From positions 1 to 61,295 of the forward strand of contig NZ_LXET01000001.1 in the NCBI RefSeq assembly GCF_001655005.1: a stretch of 61,295 nt of DNA, given 5' to 3'. The notes beneath the pieces are model-generated. The model did not search any database and was not told where the DNA came from. It worked only from the letters and a program-made list of their open reading frames with translations. How positions within the stretch are numbered: position 1 is the stretch's first letter; each line of letters begins with the position of its first letter. Shown here piece after piece: positions 43,682-52,951 of the stretch. Origin of the DNA: Hafnia paralvei ATCC 29927. Its GTDB lineage: Bacteria > Pseudomonadota > Gammaproteobacteria > Enterobacterales > Enterobacteriaceae. The position numbers and the translations under genes are program-made.

Positions 43682-45702
43682 CTAACCTTCCTGCTCTTGA
43701 CGGGCTTTTTCACGACAGTCTTCCGCAGTAGGTTGTCCATCGGTTGCGGCTCCAGATAGAGAAGAGACAGAACCAGGGATGCCCGGTATAACGTCTAATT
43801 CACCTTTGATCGATACTTTTCCTGTCAGCGTAATTCCGCTGCCATCGATAGTGATCGTTCCTCCTTTGCTTTTAAACATCACTCGTTCACTGGCTTGCAA
43901 TGTGTGCACTTTAGTGTGGCTATGAATACCCTCCACAACCTCAGTAGTGTATTTACCATTGACCGTACACTCTTTATCTTTTCCTACATTTTGGCTGTGA
44001 GTCGCGTGAATTTTCTCTTCCCAGTTATTATTAATTTTCGTAATAAGATTTTTTTCAACGGTTTCAAATTGATTAGCATCAATTTGAATATATCGATCTT
44101 TGACAATATGTAGAGACTCGTCCTTGCCAACGTAGTGGCTACGATTGTTCATAACGGTATGGCTTTCGTCATGTTCTATTTTTTGCGTTTTATCATGCTT
44201 AATCTCTATCAGCTGATCTCTTTGGGCATGAATATAAATTTCTTCGCGCCCAGCATCGTCTTCAAAGCGCAGTTCATTAAACCCTTTGCCCTTATGGGTT
44301 TGAGTTTTGAACGTAGTGCGCGTTTTTTCTGCAGGCAAATTAAGTGGAGGTCGGTTTAATGCATTATAAGTACAACCCGTAATAATTGGGCGGTCAATGT
44401 CTCCATTGAGGTAGGAAATGATCACCTCTTGCCCAATGCGTGGCGTGGCTAAAAATCCATAACCACTACCGTTCCAACCCTGTGCAACGCGTACCCAGCA
44501 CGATGCTTTCTCATCGGCTTTGTCATATCGGTTCCAGTGAAAATGGACTTTTACTGCACCGTCCTCATTGACATAAATTTCCTCGCTGAAGGGGCCAACG
44601 ACTTCAGCGACTTCATCCCCGTCTGCGAGTGGCTTGTAGTGATATGGGGCGCGCCACTCATCACGGGCTGAAATAAAAGTGAGTTCGTTGGTTAACGTTG
44701 TACCTTCACCGCTGTCTTCTTCCTCTAACGATTCTGGCATCATGCCATGATGGGTCACCGTGACGACCTGCCAGCGATCGTTCATTGTCTCCACTGGATG
44801 CTCGGTAAGCTGAAAGATCCTACCCGGCATCAATTTTATGCAGTTAGATGAAGCTATCCCCGTTTTGCTGTCTGAACTCAATTGCTCTATGCGATAGCGA
44901 ACCATCGGCGCCGCTTCCGCATCATGTTGAAAACGTCCGTAGCTATCAAAAACGGTGTGAGGAGAACCTGGCAGTCCTTGAGATTTAGAGAGCGCACTGT
45001 GGGTGAGTCGGTCGTTGGGGTTTTGGTAGTTTCGGTCTTTGTGGATCGCTTCACGTGGGCGTACAAATGAGCCGAAGCGTAGCTTATTAATAATGTCGCC
45101 TTGAATTGCTGATTGTGGATGAGGGTTATAGGCTACCGTTGCGTCAACCAGCATTCCGTAAAGGCTATCGCTATAACACATTCCCTCATCATCAAACCAA
45201 TATACGAACCCTTCTTCCGCAGCGAGTCGATCAAAAAAATGAGCCGCAGACTCACGCTTTTGTGTCACGTATTCGCGCTGTAGGTGATTATCTTTTATCA
45301 GCGTGCACTTTGCCTCAACGTGATTATCTTGCAGCAATTGCTGCAAAATTTGAGGTGTATTGAGCTGGTGATAGATTCGACTATCTTGATTGAGCGTCAT
45401 CACCCACGCTTCAGGACGGATCGTCAATGTGTAAAATGTGCGTCTAAATCCAGAGTCTCCCCGTTCTACACCCGCCACAAGACCCGTAATTGTTCGCTGT
45501 TCAACATCGTTAACTTTGACTGTTAATGAGGCTTTTGCAGAAGCTGGGCATCGGGGTCAAAATCGTCTCGTTTGCTTACGACTTTTAGCGTGAGCGTGAA
45601 TAGCTGGGAGAGTCCTTCATCCAGTAAGAATTCAGCAACGTCAAATGCTTCTGAAGGAAGGTTGCCAATTTTGCAAGAAAAATACAGCCCTGTCTTTTCC
45701 AT
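43682..45702 (-). pseudogene. vgrG: vgrG (T6SS spike), N-terminally frameshifted
   Basis: The spike gene is split by one missing base. The ATG at 45702 (AAGGA 8-12 nt upstream) opens a typical VgrG N-terminus (MEKTGLYFSCKIGNLPSEAF). It reaches DPDAQLLQKPH and stops after 59 codons at 45523. Starting at CAAAAG (45536-45531) the next frame continues ASLTVKVNDVEQRTITGLVAGVERGDSGFRRT and runs to 43682. One extra A in CAAAAG restores a 673-residue VgrG. The remainder is complete: gp27-like region, WVRVAQGWNGSGYGFLATPR of the gp5 OB fold, YNALNRPPL, and a C-terminal beta needle. An internal GTG at 45478 would give a 598-residue product lacking the first 75 residues. The cause may be a real mutation or a base-calling error. 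Confidence 0.88.
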
Positions 45703-46082
45703 AAAAATATATCCTTAATCATTTTTTAATTCTGTGTTAAACCTGTTTTGTTAATTTATTTTTTGTATTGATAGGTTTTCCATATATATGGATTCGGTGA
45801 TATGTATTGTCTTGCTGATAATAATACTACTTTATCTTGATAGGATATCGATAGTAATACGCTCTTATTTGTTTAAAATTATTTATATATTACCTTGCTC
45901 GAAAATATTATTTAACTTATATAAATAATAGATTGGTTGTTGATATTAATTCGGTAACGAATGACTTTTGAGAATATATAAATAATGAATATTTATAGTC
46001 GGTGTTTATCATTTCAGTCTTTGCATCGCGACCACACTATCCGCTACATTGATCTGTGTTCCCTCTTAACCAATGAAGCCCC
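45703..46082. promoter_or_regulatory. AT-rich divergent region between vgrG and the CdaR-type gene
   Basis: This 380-bp stretch is strongly AT-rich between 45720 and 46000 and contains no supported gene. It must carry the promoter for the T6SS operon (leftward) and for the regulator (rightward). Such AT-rich DNA is a likely H-NS target, an inference only. I could not choose among several TATAAT-like hexamers. Confidence 0.5.
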
Positions 46083-47210
46083 ATGCCAAACAGTTACCTT
46101 AAGGAAGATACCGCGCGTCAGATCGTTTCTCGTGCGATGAGCATCATTGACTATTCTGTGAACGTGATGAACGAGCACGGAGTCATCATTGCTTCAGGTG
46201 ACCCGAGCCGCTTGCATCAGCGCCATGAGGGGGCGGTTTTGGCGCTCACCGAGAATCGGATGGTGATCATTGATGATGCAGTGGCCAGCAGGCTTAAAGG
46301 CGTGAAGCCGGGAATTAATTTGCCCATTATATTTCGGCAGAGAATGGTGGGGGTGATCGGGATTTCCGGCGAGCCAGAAAAAGTGCAGGCGTATGCTGAA
46401 CTTGTTCGCATGGCTGCGGAGCTTATCCTTGAGCAGGCAGAAATGCTGGAGCAAAACCAGTGGGAAAAACGCTATCGTGAGCAACTCGCTTCTCAGCTGA
46501 TTATGGAGCGCGGTAGCGTTGCATCGATGGCGTCAATGGCGGCATATCTTGGATTAGATCTGTCCTTACCGCGGATTGCATTGATTGTTAGCCTTCATGA
46601 GCAGGAACATATTCGCCAGCGTGAGTTATTAGAAACGCTCAGCAACCATAACCATGAGACGTTGGTGATGATGCATGGCTTCGATCGTATCGTTGTCTTG
46701 CTGCCGCTCAATATAAGTCGTAGTGACGATAATGATGCGGCAATCAAAAAAGGTCTGCGTAAACTGCATGTGCAACTACAGTCGCGCTTTCATGTAAATA
46801 TCTACGTTGGTGGCCTATTTGCTGGGGATGATGGTGTGCGCCGTTCTTACCTGAGTGCTCAGGCTTTGCAGGAGATGGCGCAACGTCAAAAGCTGAATCA
46901 GGCCGTTTTATATTATCGAGACCATTTTTTACCGGTGTTATTAAATGGATTTGCAGACAGCTGGCAGGCCGAAGAACTGGGGCTCGCGTGGCAGGCATTA
47001 CGTCAGGCTGATGCTAAGGGTGTTCTATGTCACACTCTGCGCTGCTATTTTGTACAGAATTGTGATCTGTCTCAAACGTCAAAACAGCTGCATATCCACG
47101 TTAACACCCTTCGCTACCGCCTACAGAAGATTGAAGACATAACGTCTTTAAAAATCAATGAATTAAACTCTATTCTTCAGTTGTATATTGGCATGCAGAT
47201 TTATCGCTGA
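46083..47210 (+). CDS. CdaR-family sugar diacid/glycerate regulator
   Basis: A 375-residue transcription factor related to E. coli CdaR (385). The N-terminal sugar-diacid recognition domain (about 1-135) has ARQIVSRAMSIIDYSVNVMNEHGVIIASGD-type sequence, here LKEDTARQIVSRAMSII, and VGVIGISGEPEKVQAYAELVRM. The C-terminal PucR-type helix-turn-helix is SKQLHIHVNTLRYRLQKIED (about 335-354). It lies upstream of, and codirectional with, a permease and a glycerate kinase, so glycerate or a sugar diacid is the likely effector. It is probably a local paralog and not cdaR itself, which lies near dapD in E. coli. Confidence 0.88.
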   Translation: MPNSYLKEDTARQIVSRAMSIIDYSVNVMNEHGVIIASGDPSRLHQRHEGAVLALTENRMVIIDDAVASRLKGVKPGINLPIIFRQRMVGVIGISGEPEKVQAYAELVRMAAELILEQAEMLEQNQWEKRYREQLASQLIMERGSVASMASMAAYLGLDLSLPRIALIVSLHEQEHIRQRELLETLSNHNHETLVMMHGFDRIVVLLPLNISRSDDNDAAIKKGLRKLHVQLQSRFHVNIYVGGLFAGDDGVRRSYLSAQALQEMAQRQKLNQAVLYYRDHFLPVLLNGFADSWQAEELGLAWQALRQADAKGVLCHTLRCYFVQNCDLSQTSKQLHIHVNTLRYRLQKIEDITSLKINELNSILQLYIGMQIYR

Positions 47211-47364
47211 TTTGTAGCATCCTACAAAAAATGCAGGTTCTAACCGTCGATTTTCTGGTGATTCGCCTCAAGCTATTTTTCTTTGTCTCCTCATAATGCC
47301 TCCTTGTACCTACATTCGTCTTAGACGATCTCACAATAATAATGAATCAAGGCAGGAGTGAATA

Positions 47365-48633
47365 ATGACAACGGTTTCTGCTCTAGGCGCAATAGTGGCA
47401 CTGGTTGTATCCATCGTGCTTATTTTACGCAAGGTTCCACCTGCTTACGGCATGATTGCTGGTGCTTTAGCGGGCGGTTTGGTTGGCGGAGCTGACCTCA
47501 TTCAAACAATCAGTCTTATGATCACCGGTGCTCAGGGTATCACCAACGCCGTATTACGTATTTTGGGTGCAGGTATTCTCGCGGGCGTGCTGATTGAGTC
47601 TGGCGCAGCGAATACCATCGCTGAAACTATTGTACGTAAAGTGGGCGAGAAGCGTGCGCTGTTGGCGCTGGCAGTCGCGACTATGCTGCTGACCGCCGTC
47701 GGTGTGTTTATTGATGTGGCGGTTATCACCGTTTCTCCAATCGCTTTAGCGATTGCCCATCGTGCTGATATTTCCAAAATGGCGATTCTGCTGGCGATGA
47801 TTGGCGGCGGTAAAGCGGGCAACGTGATGTCGCCAAACCCTAACACTATCGCGGCGGCAGACAGTTTCCACGTACCTTTAACCTCATTGATGGTGGCAGG
47901 CATTATCCCTGGTCTGTTTGGTTTGGTACTGGCTTATTTTCTGGCTAAACGTCTGAAGCATCGTGGCTCAAAAGTTGAAGCTCATGAGTTGGTTGTCGGT
48001 AAACATGACGCTGCGCTGCCAGCCTTTGGCGCGGCGATCGCCGCTCCTTTAGTCGCTATTATCCTGTTGGCGCTACGTCCAATTGCTGGCATTGCCATTG
48101 ACCCATTAGTTGCATTACCTGTGGGGGGCTTAATTGGTGCGGTGGTTATGGGGCAATGGAAACATACTAACCAGTACATGGTTTCCGGTTTATCGCGTAT
48201 GGCTCCGGTAGCAATTATGCTGCTCGGCACCGGTACGCTGGCGGGGATTATTGCTAATTCAGGTCTGAAAGATGTGCTGATTACAGGCTTGACGGCTTCT
48301 GGTATGCCTTCGTATCTGCTGGCACCCATTTCAGGGGCCTTGATGTCGATGGCGACGGCATCCACGACTGCTGGTACCGCAGTGGCTTCCGCAGTATTTA
48401 GCTCCACGCTGATTGGTATGGGGATTTCGGCTCTGGCGGGTGCGGCGATGATTCACGCAGGCGCAACGGTACTCGACCACATGCCACACGGCAGCTTCTT
48501 CCACGCAACCGGCGGTAGCGTCAACATGCAGGTGCATGAGCGTTTGAAGCTGCTGCCTTATGAAACCGCCGTGGGTCTGATGATCGCCTTTGTTTCTACC
48601 ATGATGTTTGGTGTGTTTAATTTAGCGGGTTAA
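47365..48633 (+). CDS. GntP-family permease, probable glycerate transporter
   Basis: A 422-residue polytopic membrane protein of the GntP permease family with about 12 hydrophobic segments. Blocks such as RILGAGILAGVLIESGAAN, GVFIDVAVITVSPIALAIA, GGGKAGNVMSPNPNTIAAA and GTGTLAGIIANSGLKD are typical. It is 10 bp upstream of a glycerate kinase and downstream of a CdaR-type regulator. The same trio is known in Haemophilus influenzae (HI0091-HI0093), so glycerate is the likely substrate. GGAG lies 8 nt before the ATG. Confidence 0.87.
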   Translation: MTTVSALGAIVALVVSIVLILRKVPPAYGMIAGALAGGLVGGADLIQTISLMITGAQGITNAVLRILGAGILAGVLIESGAANTIAETIVRKVGEKRALLALAVATMLLTAVGVFIDVAVITVSPIALAIAHRADISKMAILLAMIGGGKAGNVMSPNPNTIAAADSFHVPLTSLMVAGIIPGLFGLVLAYFLAKRLKHRGSKVEAHELVVGKHDAALPAFGAAIAAPLVAIILLALRPIAGIAIDPLVALPVGGLIGAVVMGQWKHTNQYMVSGLSRMAPVAIMLLGTGTLAGIIANSGLKDVLITGLTASGMPSYLLAPISGALMSMATASTTAGTAVASAVFSSTLIGMGISALAGAAMIHAGATVLDHMPHGSFFHATGGSVNMQVHERLKLLPYETAVGLMIAFVSTMMFGVFNLAG

Positions 48634-48643
48634 CGAGGTACGC

Positions 48644-49780
48644 ATGAAAATTGTGATTGCTCCTGATTCATTTAAAGAAAGCCTTAGCGCTATGCAGGTT
48701 GCCGAGGCCATTGAACAGGGTTTTAGCGAAATATTCCCGCAGGCTGAATACATCAAGCTGCCGATGGCTGATGGGGGGGAAGGCACTGTGGAATCAATGG
48801 TTGCAGCGACCGGTGGAGAGCGAGTGCATGTGAATGTAACCGGTCCTTTAGGGCTGCCGGTTAATGGCTTCTTTGGCTGGATGGGCGATGGTGAAACCGC
48901 AGTGATTGAAATGGCCGCCGCGTCGGGGTTGCATTTGGTCGCGCCCGAGCAACGTAATCCGCTGGTCACCACCAGTTTTGGTACCGGAGAACTGATTCTA
49001 GCGGCGCTTAATCACGGGGCGCGCAAAATTATTCTCGGTATTGGCGGTAGCGCCACCAATGATGGCGGTGCGGGCATGATGCAAGCGTTGGGCGCACATT
49101 TTCATGATATCGATGGCAAAGAGCTTCATGTTGGTGGCGCGGCGCTTGCTCAGTTAGCCAGCGTTGACCTTAGCCAATTGGATGCTCGTTTAGCACAGAC
49201 CGATATTTTGGTGGCCTGTGATGTTGATAACCCTCTGTGCGGAGCGAAAGGTGCGTCGGCGGTATTTGGCCCACAAAAAGGCGCAACGCCAGAGCGGGTT
49301 AAACTGCTAGATGCCGCTTTGCAGCATTATGGTGAGAAGATCGAGCTGGCAACCGGAAAATCGGTGCTAAATGTGGCTGGAGCGGGTGCCGCAGGTGGTA
49401 TGGGGGCGGCGCTGTTTGGCTTGCTTAACGCACGCTTACAGCCGGGCATTGAAATCGTCACCGAAGCATTAAAGCTGGCCGATGCGGTACAAGGGGCCGA
49501 CTTGGTGATCACCGGTGAGGGGCGCATCGATAGCCAAACTATCCATGGAAAAACGCCTGTTGGAGTGGCGCGAGTCGCTAAGCGTTACGATATTCCGGTT
49601 ATCGCTATCGCTGGAGGCATGACGCCAGATTATAGCGTTGTACATCAGCATGGCTTGGACGCGGTATTTTCAGTACTAAACCGCATCCAAACGTTGCCTG
49701 AAGCACTAGAAGGCGCCCGAGAAAACGTGCATGTTACAGCACGCAATGTCGCGGCGGTTTGGAAGATGGGGCGCGGCTGA
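48644..49780 (+). CDS. garK: Glycerate kinase (GarK/GlxK family)
   Basis: A 378-residue class I glycerate kinase (E. coli GarK 381) that makes 2-phosphoglycerate from D-glycerate. The start MKIVIAPDSFKESLSA is the family signature. LPMADGGEGTVE, ILGIGGSATNDGGAGM and ITGEGRIDSQTIHGKTP are the conserved binding motifs. GAGG lies 6 nt upstream of the ATG. It ends 3 bp before the convergent panM stop. Whether it is orthologous to garK or glxK cannot be decided by eye. Confidence 0.92.
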   Translation: MKIVIAPDSFKESLSAMQVAEAIEQGFSEIFPQAEYIKLPMADGGEGTVESMVAATGGERVHVNVTGPLGLPVNGFFGWMGDGETAVIEMAAASGLHLVAPEQRNPLVTTSFGTGELILAALNHGARKIILGIGGSATNDGGAGMMQALGAHFHDIDGKELHVGGAALAQLASVDLSQLDARLAQTDILVACDVDNPLCGAKGASAVFGPQKGATPERVKLLDAALQHYGEKIELATGKSVLNVAGAGAAGGMGAALFGLLNARLQPGIEIVTEALKLADAVQGADLVITGEGRIDSQTIHGKTPVGVARVAKRYDIPVIAIAGGMTPDYSVVHQHGLDAVFSVLNRIQTLPEALEGARENVHVTARNVAAVWKMGRG

Positions 49781-49783
49781 TTT

Positions 49784-50197
49784 TTAATTCTGCCAGCCTT
49801 GTTCGCCGCTATTGAGTTCACAAAAATTAAAACCACAGGCGGCCATAAACGCATTCATTTCTTCAAGTCCAACACCAGGGACTTCACTCGCCGCCAGCTG
49901 CCAGACATTAATTTCTGGTAGTTGGCGCATCGTATCTTCCACTAAGTACAGTCCAACCCCTCGACGGCGCGTGACTTCTCGCACGCACAGGTCATGTAGC
50001 GTGGCGAATCCTTTTTGCCGATCGGCACATACCTTGACTGCACCTAGAAGCCGATCGTTAAAACGTGCAGCAAATAGGGCATGACCGTCATCTAACCAAG
50101 CCTGCCATATCTCCGGCTGCTGTTCAGGCCACACTTTTCCCAAGTCACGAATATCGTCTGGATTTAAGGCCATCAAGCGCTCAATAGTCAGTTTCAT
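49784..50197 (-). CDS. panM: PanD maturation/regulatory factor PanM (PanZ)
   Basis: A GNAT-fold protein of 137 residues (E. coli 127) that triggers cleavage and activation of aspartate decarboxylase PanD, and in E. coli also senses acetyl-CoA. MKLTIERL at the start, AARFNDRLLGAVKV and the acetyl-CoA loop VREVTRRRGVGLYLVEDTM are recognisable. In E. coli it lies between livJ and livK; here it precedes livK on the opposite strand and no livJ is present. Confidence 0.92.
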   Translation of the reverse strand: MKLTIERLMALNPDDIRDLGKVWPEQQPEIWQAWLDDGHALFAARFNDRLLGAVKVCADRQKGFATLHDLCVREVTRRRGVGLYLVEDTMRQLPEINVWQLAASEVPGVGLEEMNAFMAACGFNFCELNSGEQGWQN

Positions 50198-50614
50198 GTT
50201 TTATCTTCTGCCGAGAATAATTGATAAGCATTGTAAGTGATCTGTATTCATTGGCGGTGTAACTTTTAGTGTACAAAATTTGAGCTGATTATTTTTGTCG
50301 ATCTGCAATTTTCAGAGTAAAAAATTAGTAAATGAATTGTTTAACAGATGAACGTGCTTGCCTAGTGACAAACTCTGCCGCTTTACTCCGATTTTTGTGC
50401 TGTTTACACCGCTTGTTTCTAGCTATCTGATTTGATTTGCAGAATAAATCTCCTGTTTAATGATATGAAAAATAAAGTCTTATTAGAAAATATTGCTGTG
50501 CAATCACATAATTCATTATTTCTTATGCGTAAAAATGTTATTTGTTAATAATATGTTGCTTGATTGCGCGCTAAAGCAAACACAATAAACACAACGACAG
50601 GCGGGGATGAGCAG
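50198..50614 (+). promoter_or_regulatory. panM/livK divergent region
   Basis: This 417-bp AT-rich gap has no gene I can support. It carries the livK promoter on the right side and the panM promoter on the left. Its AT-rich tracts suit Lrp control, which is known for liv genes in E. coli. No single operator could be fixed. Confidence 0.5.
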
Positions 50615-51727
50615 ATGAGTATCAATAAGGGTAAGGTTTTTCTGACTGGCTGTATTGCGTTAGCCATGAGCAGCAGTGTTATGGCGAAGGACATTAAAGT
50701 GGCGATTGTTGGCGCGATGTCTGGCCCGGTTGCACAGTATGGCGATATGGAGTTTACCGGGGCTAAGCAGGCCATTGCGGATATCAACGCCAAAGGTGGC
50801 GTGAACGGCGATAAGCTAGTTGGTGTGGAATATGACGATGCCTGTGATCCAAAACAAGCAGTCGCGATTGCCAACAAAGTGATTAACGACGGTATCCGTT
50901 ATGTTATCGGACACCTGTGCTCCTCTTCGACTCAGCCTGCTTCCGATATCTATGAAGATGAAGGCGTTTTGATGATTACGCCTGCGGCGACCAATGCCGA
51001 TCTGACCACGCGTGGCTATAAACTGATCATGCGTACGACGGGGCTGGATTCTGATCAGGGGCCAACCGCGGCGAAATATATCCTGAATACCATTAAGCCA
51101 CAGCGTATCGCCGTGGTGCACGATAAACAGCAGTATGGCGAAGGTCTGGCACGTTCGGTTAAAGATGCGTTGGAGAAATCCAATGTAAAACCAGTGCTGT
51201 TTGAGGGTATTACCGCTGGCGACAAAGACTTCTCTACGCTGGTTGCGAAGCTGAAAAAAGATAACGTGGATTTTGTCTACTTCGGCGGCTACTACCCAGA
51301 AATGGGACAGATTTTGCGTCAGGCCAAACAAGCGGGTCTGAAAGCTAAATTTATGGGGCCAGAAGGTGTGGGTAACTCATCACTATCTAACATCGCGGGC
51401 GATGCATCTGAAGGCATGCTGGTGACGCTGCCACAGCGTTACGATCAGGTTCCCGCTAACAAAGCTATCGTAGACTCGCTGAAAGCCAAAAAACTGGATC
51501 CGACAGGGCCATTTGTTTGGACCACCTACGCAGCATTGCAATCTCTGACTACCGGAATGGAGCGCAGCAAAAGCGAAGAACCCGCTGATATCATTAAAAA
51601 CCTGAAGTCTCAGCCGGTTGATACCGTTATGGGGCCATTGAGCTGGGATGATAAAGGCGACCTGAAAGGCTTCGAATTCGGTATTTTCGAATGGCATGCC
51701 GACGGCTCATCTACGTCGGTTAAATAG
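50615..51727 (+). CDS. livK: Periplasmic leucine/branched-chain amino acid-binding protein
   Basis: The periplasmic receptor of the LIV ABC transporter: 370 residues (E. coli LivK 369). A Sec signal peptide (INKGKVFLTGCIALAMSSSVMA, cleaved before KDIKVAIVG; shown in part as GCIALAMSSSVMA) precedes a type I periplasmic binding fold. GAMSGPVAQYGDMEFTGAKQ, HLCSSSTQPASDIY and AATNADLTTRGYKLIMRT are conserved ligand-site segments. ATG 50615 is chosen on the signal peptide and on GGGGA 8-12 nt upstream; the frame is open to 50564. Either LivK or LivJ specificity is possible. Confidence 0.93.
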   Translation: MSINKGKVFLTGCIALAMSSSVMAKDIKVAIVGAMSGPVAQYGDMEFTGAKQAIADINAKGGVNGDKLVGVEYDDACDPKQAVAIANKVINDGIRYVIGHLCSSSTQPASDIYEDEGVLMITPAATNADLTTRGYKLIMRTTGLDSDQGPTAAKYILNTIKPQRIAVVHDKQQYGEGLARSVKDALEKSNVKPVLFEGITAGDKDFSTLVAKLKKDNVDFVYFGGYYPEMGQILRQAKQAGLKAKFMGPEGVGNSSLSNIAGDASEGMLVTLPQRYDQVPANKAIVDSLKAKKLDPTGPFVWTTYAALQSLTTGMERSKSEEPADIIKNLKSQPVDTVMGPLSWDDKGDLKGFEFGIFEWHADGSSTSVK

Positions 51728-52024
51728 TTCTGACGGTTCTTATTTTCGTTGATGCCTTAGTTGAATACGCCACGCCGACGCTGTGTCGGCGTGAGGGTCG
51801 GAAGTGCCAAACATGGCGCATGTTGACCCAGAGCGAAAATGGCATCTCGAATAAAGCATGCGAGTGCGGAGACCACTCGCGCGCGGTCTTTGCCCATACG
51901 CCTAAGTTATCGATGAATGCGCGATAAATAGGTGGACGAAACCTTACTCCAAGGTTTTGGCGTGCGGGATTAGAACAGCGTTGTAACATCATCACTAAGC
52001 CCTTATGTGGTATGAGGATAGGGT
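51728..52024. repeat. livK-livH gap with strong hairpin and repeat-like sequence
   Basis: This 297-bp gap is long for this operon. It begins with a perfect 9-bp stem CACGCCGAC/GTCGGCGTG (51771-51779 with 51785-51793). A 16-nt motif at 51932-51947 is found again, inverted and with one change, after ugpQ (61053-61068). A minus-strand ORF spans the gap and includes the string NPARQNLGVRFRPP, which I associate with repeat-derived spurious ORFs. An interspersed repeat inserted between livK and livH is the likeliest reading. Confidence 0.5.
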
Positions 52025-52951
52025 ATGTCAGAACAGTTTCTCTATTTCATTCAGCAGATGTTCAACGGCGTTACGCTGGGGAGCACCTACGCGCTGATCG
52101 CCATTGGTTACACCATGGTTTACGGCATTATCGGCATGATCAACTTCGCCCACGGCGAGGTATATATGATCGGCAGCTATGTCTCCTTTATTGTTATTGC
52201 GGCGCTGATGATGCTGGGCATTGATGCTAGCTGGCTATTGATTGGCGCGGCTTTTATCGTCGCTATTGTGATCACGAGCGCCTACGGCTGGAGTATTGAG
52301 CGCGTTGCTTATAAGCCCGTACGTTCTTCAAAGCGTCTGATTGCGCTAATTTCTGCCATCGGAATGTCCATTTTTTTGCAAAACTACGTCAGCCTAACGC
52401 AGGGCTCGCGCGATCTGGCATTGCCGCGTCTAGTGACTGGGCAATGGACATTAGGTGAAAGTAATGGTTTCTCCGCCAGTATTTCCACTATGCAGATCAT
52501 CATCTGGGTCGTAACGTTTCTTGCGATGTTGGCGCTAACGCTGTTTATCCGCTATTCGCGGATGGGGCGCGCCTGCCGTGCCTGTGCAGAAGATCTGAAA
52601 ATGGCGAGTCTGCTCGGCATTAGCACCGATCGCGTGATCTCCCTTACTTTTGTTATTGGTGCAGCAATGGCGGCTGTGGCGGGTGTACTGCTCGGTCAGT
52701 TCTACGGCGTTATCAATCCATACATCGGTTTTATGGCGGGGATGAAAGCCTTTACTGCGGCGGTATTAGGCGGGATCGGCAGTATTCCTGGGGCGATGAT
52801 CGGCGGATTGATCCTCGGCGTAGCAGAAGCGCTGACTTCCGCTTACCTCAGCACTGAATATAAAGATGTCGTGTCATTTGCGTTACTGATTGTGGTGCTA
52901 CTGGTGATGCCTACCGGTATCTTGGGGCGGCCGGAGGTTGAGAAAGTATGA
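52025..52951 (+). CDS. livH: Branched-chain amino acid ABC transporter permease LivH
   Basis: A 308-residue inner-membrane permease (E. coli 308) with about eight helices. It begins FIQQMFNGVTLGSTYALIAIG and contains GYTMVYGIIGMINFAHGEVYM and the C-terminal VLGGIGSIPGAMIGGLILG coupling segment that contacts the ATPases. GAGGATAGGGT precedes the ATG. It overlaps livM by 4 nt. Confidence 0.96.
   Translation: MSEQFLYFIQQMFNGVTLGSTYALIAIGYTMVYGIIGMINFAHGEVYMIGSYVSFIVIAALMMLGIDASWLLIGAAFIVAIVITSAYGWSIERVAYKPVRSSKRLIALISAIGMSIFLQNYVSLTQGSRDLALPRLVTGQWTLGESNGFSASISTMQIIIWVVTFLAMLALTLFIRYSRMGRACRACAEDLKMASLLGISTDRVISLTFVIGAAMAAVAGVLLGQFYGVINPYIGFMAGMKAFTAAVLGGIGSIPGAMIGGLILGVAEALTSAYLSTEYKDVVSFALLIVVLLVMPTGILGRPEVEKV

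Noticed and set aside
37198..45702. Prophage or Rhs-type origin of the VgrG island
   Set aside because: No integrase, phage structural genes, Rhs YD-repeats or attachment-site duplication could be seen at either edge.
46083..47210. Calling this gene cdaR outright
   Set aside because: The family match is good, but location and partners differ from E. coli cdaR near dapD, so it is more likely a paralog dedicated to the adjacent glycerate genes.
51720..51995. 91-codon minus-strand ORF in the livK-livH gap
   Set aside because: It overlaps the end of livK, has no Shine-Dalgarno or recognisable domain, and its sequence looks like translation of a dispersed repeat. Kept as intergenic repeat-like DNA.
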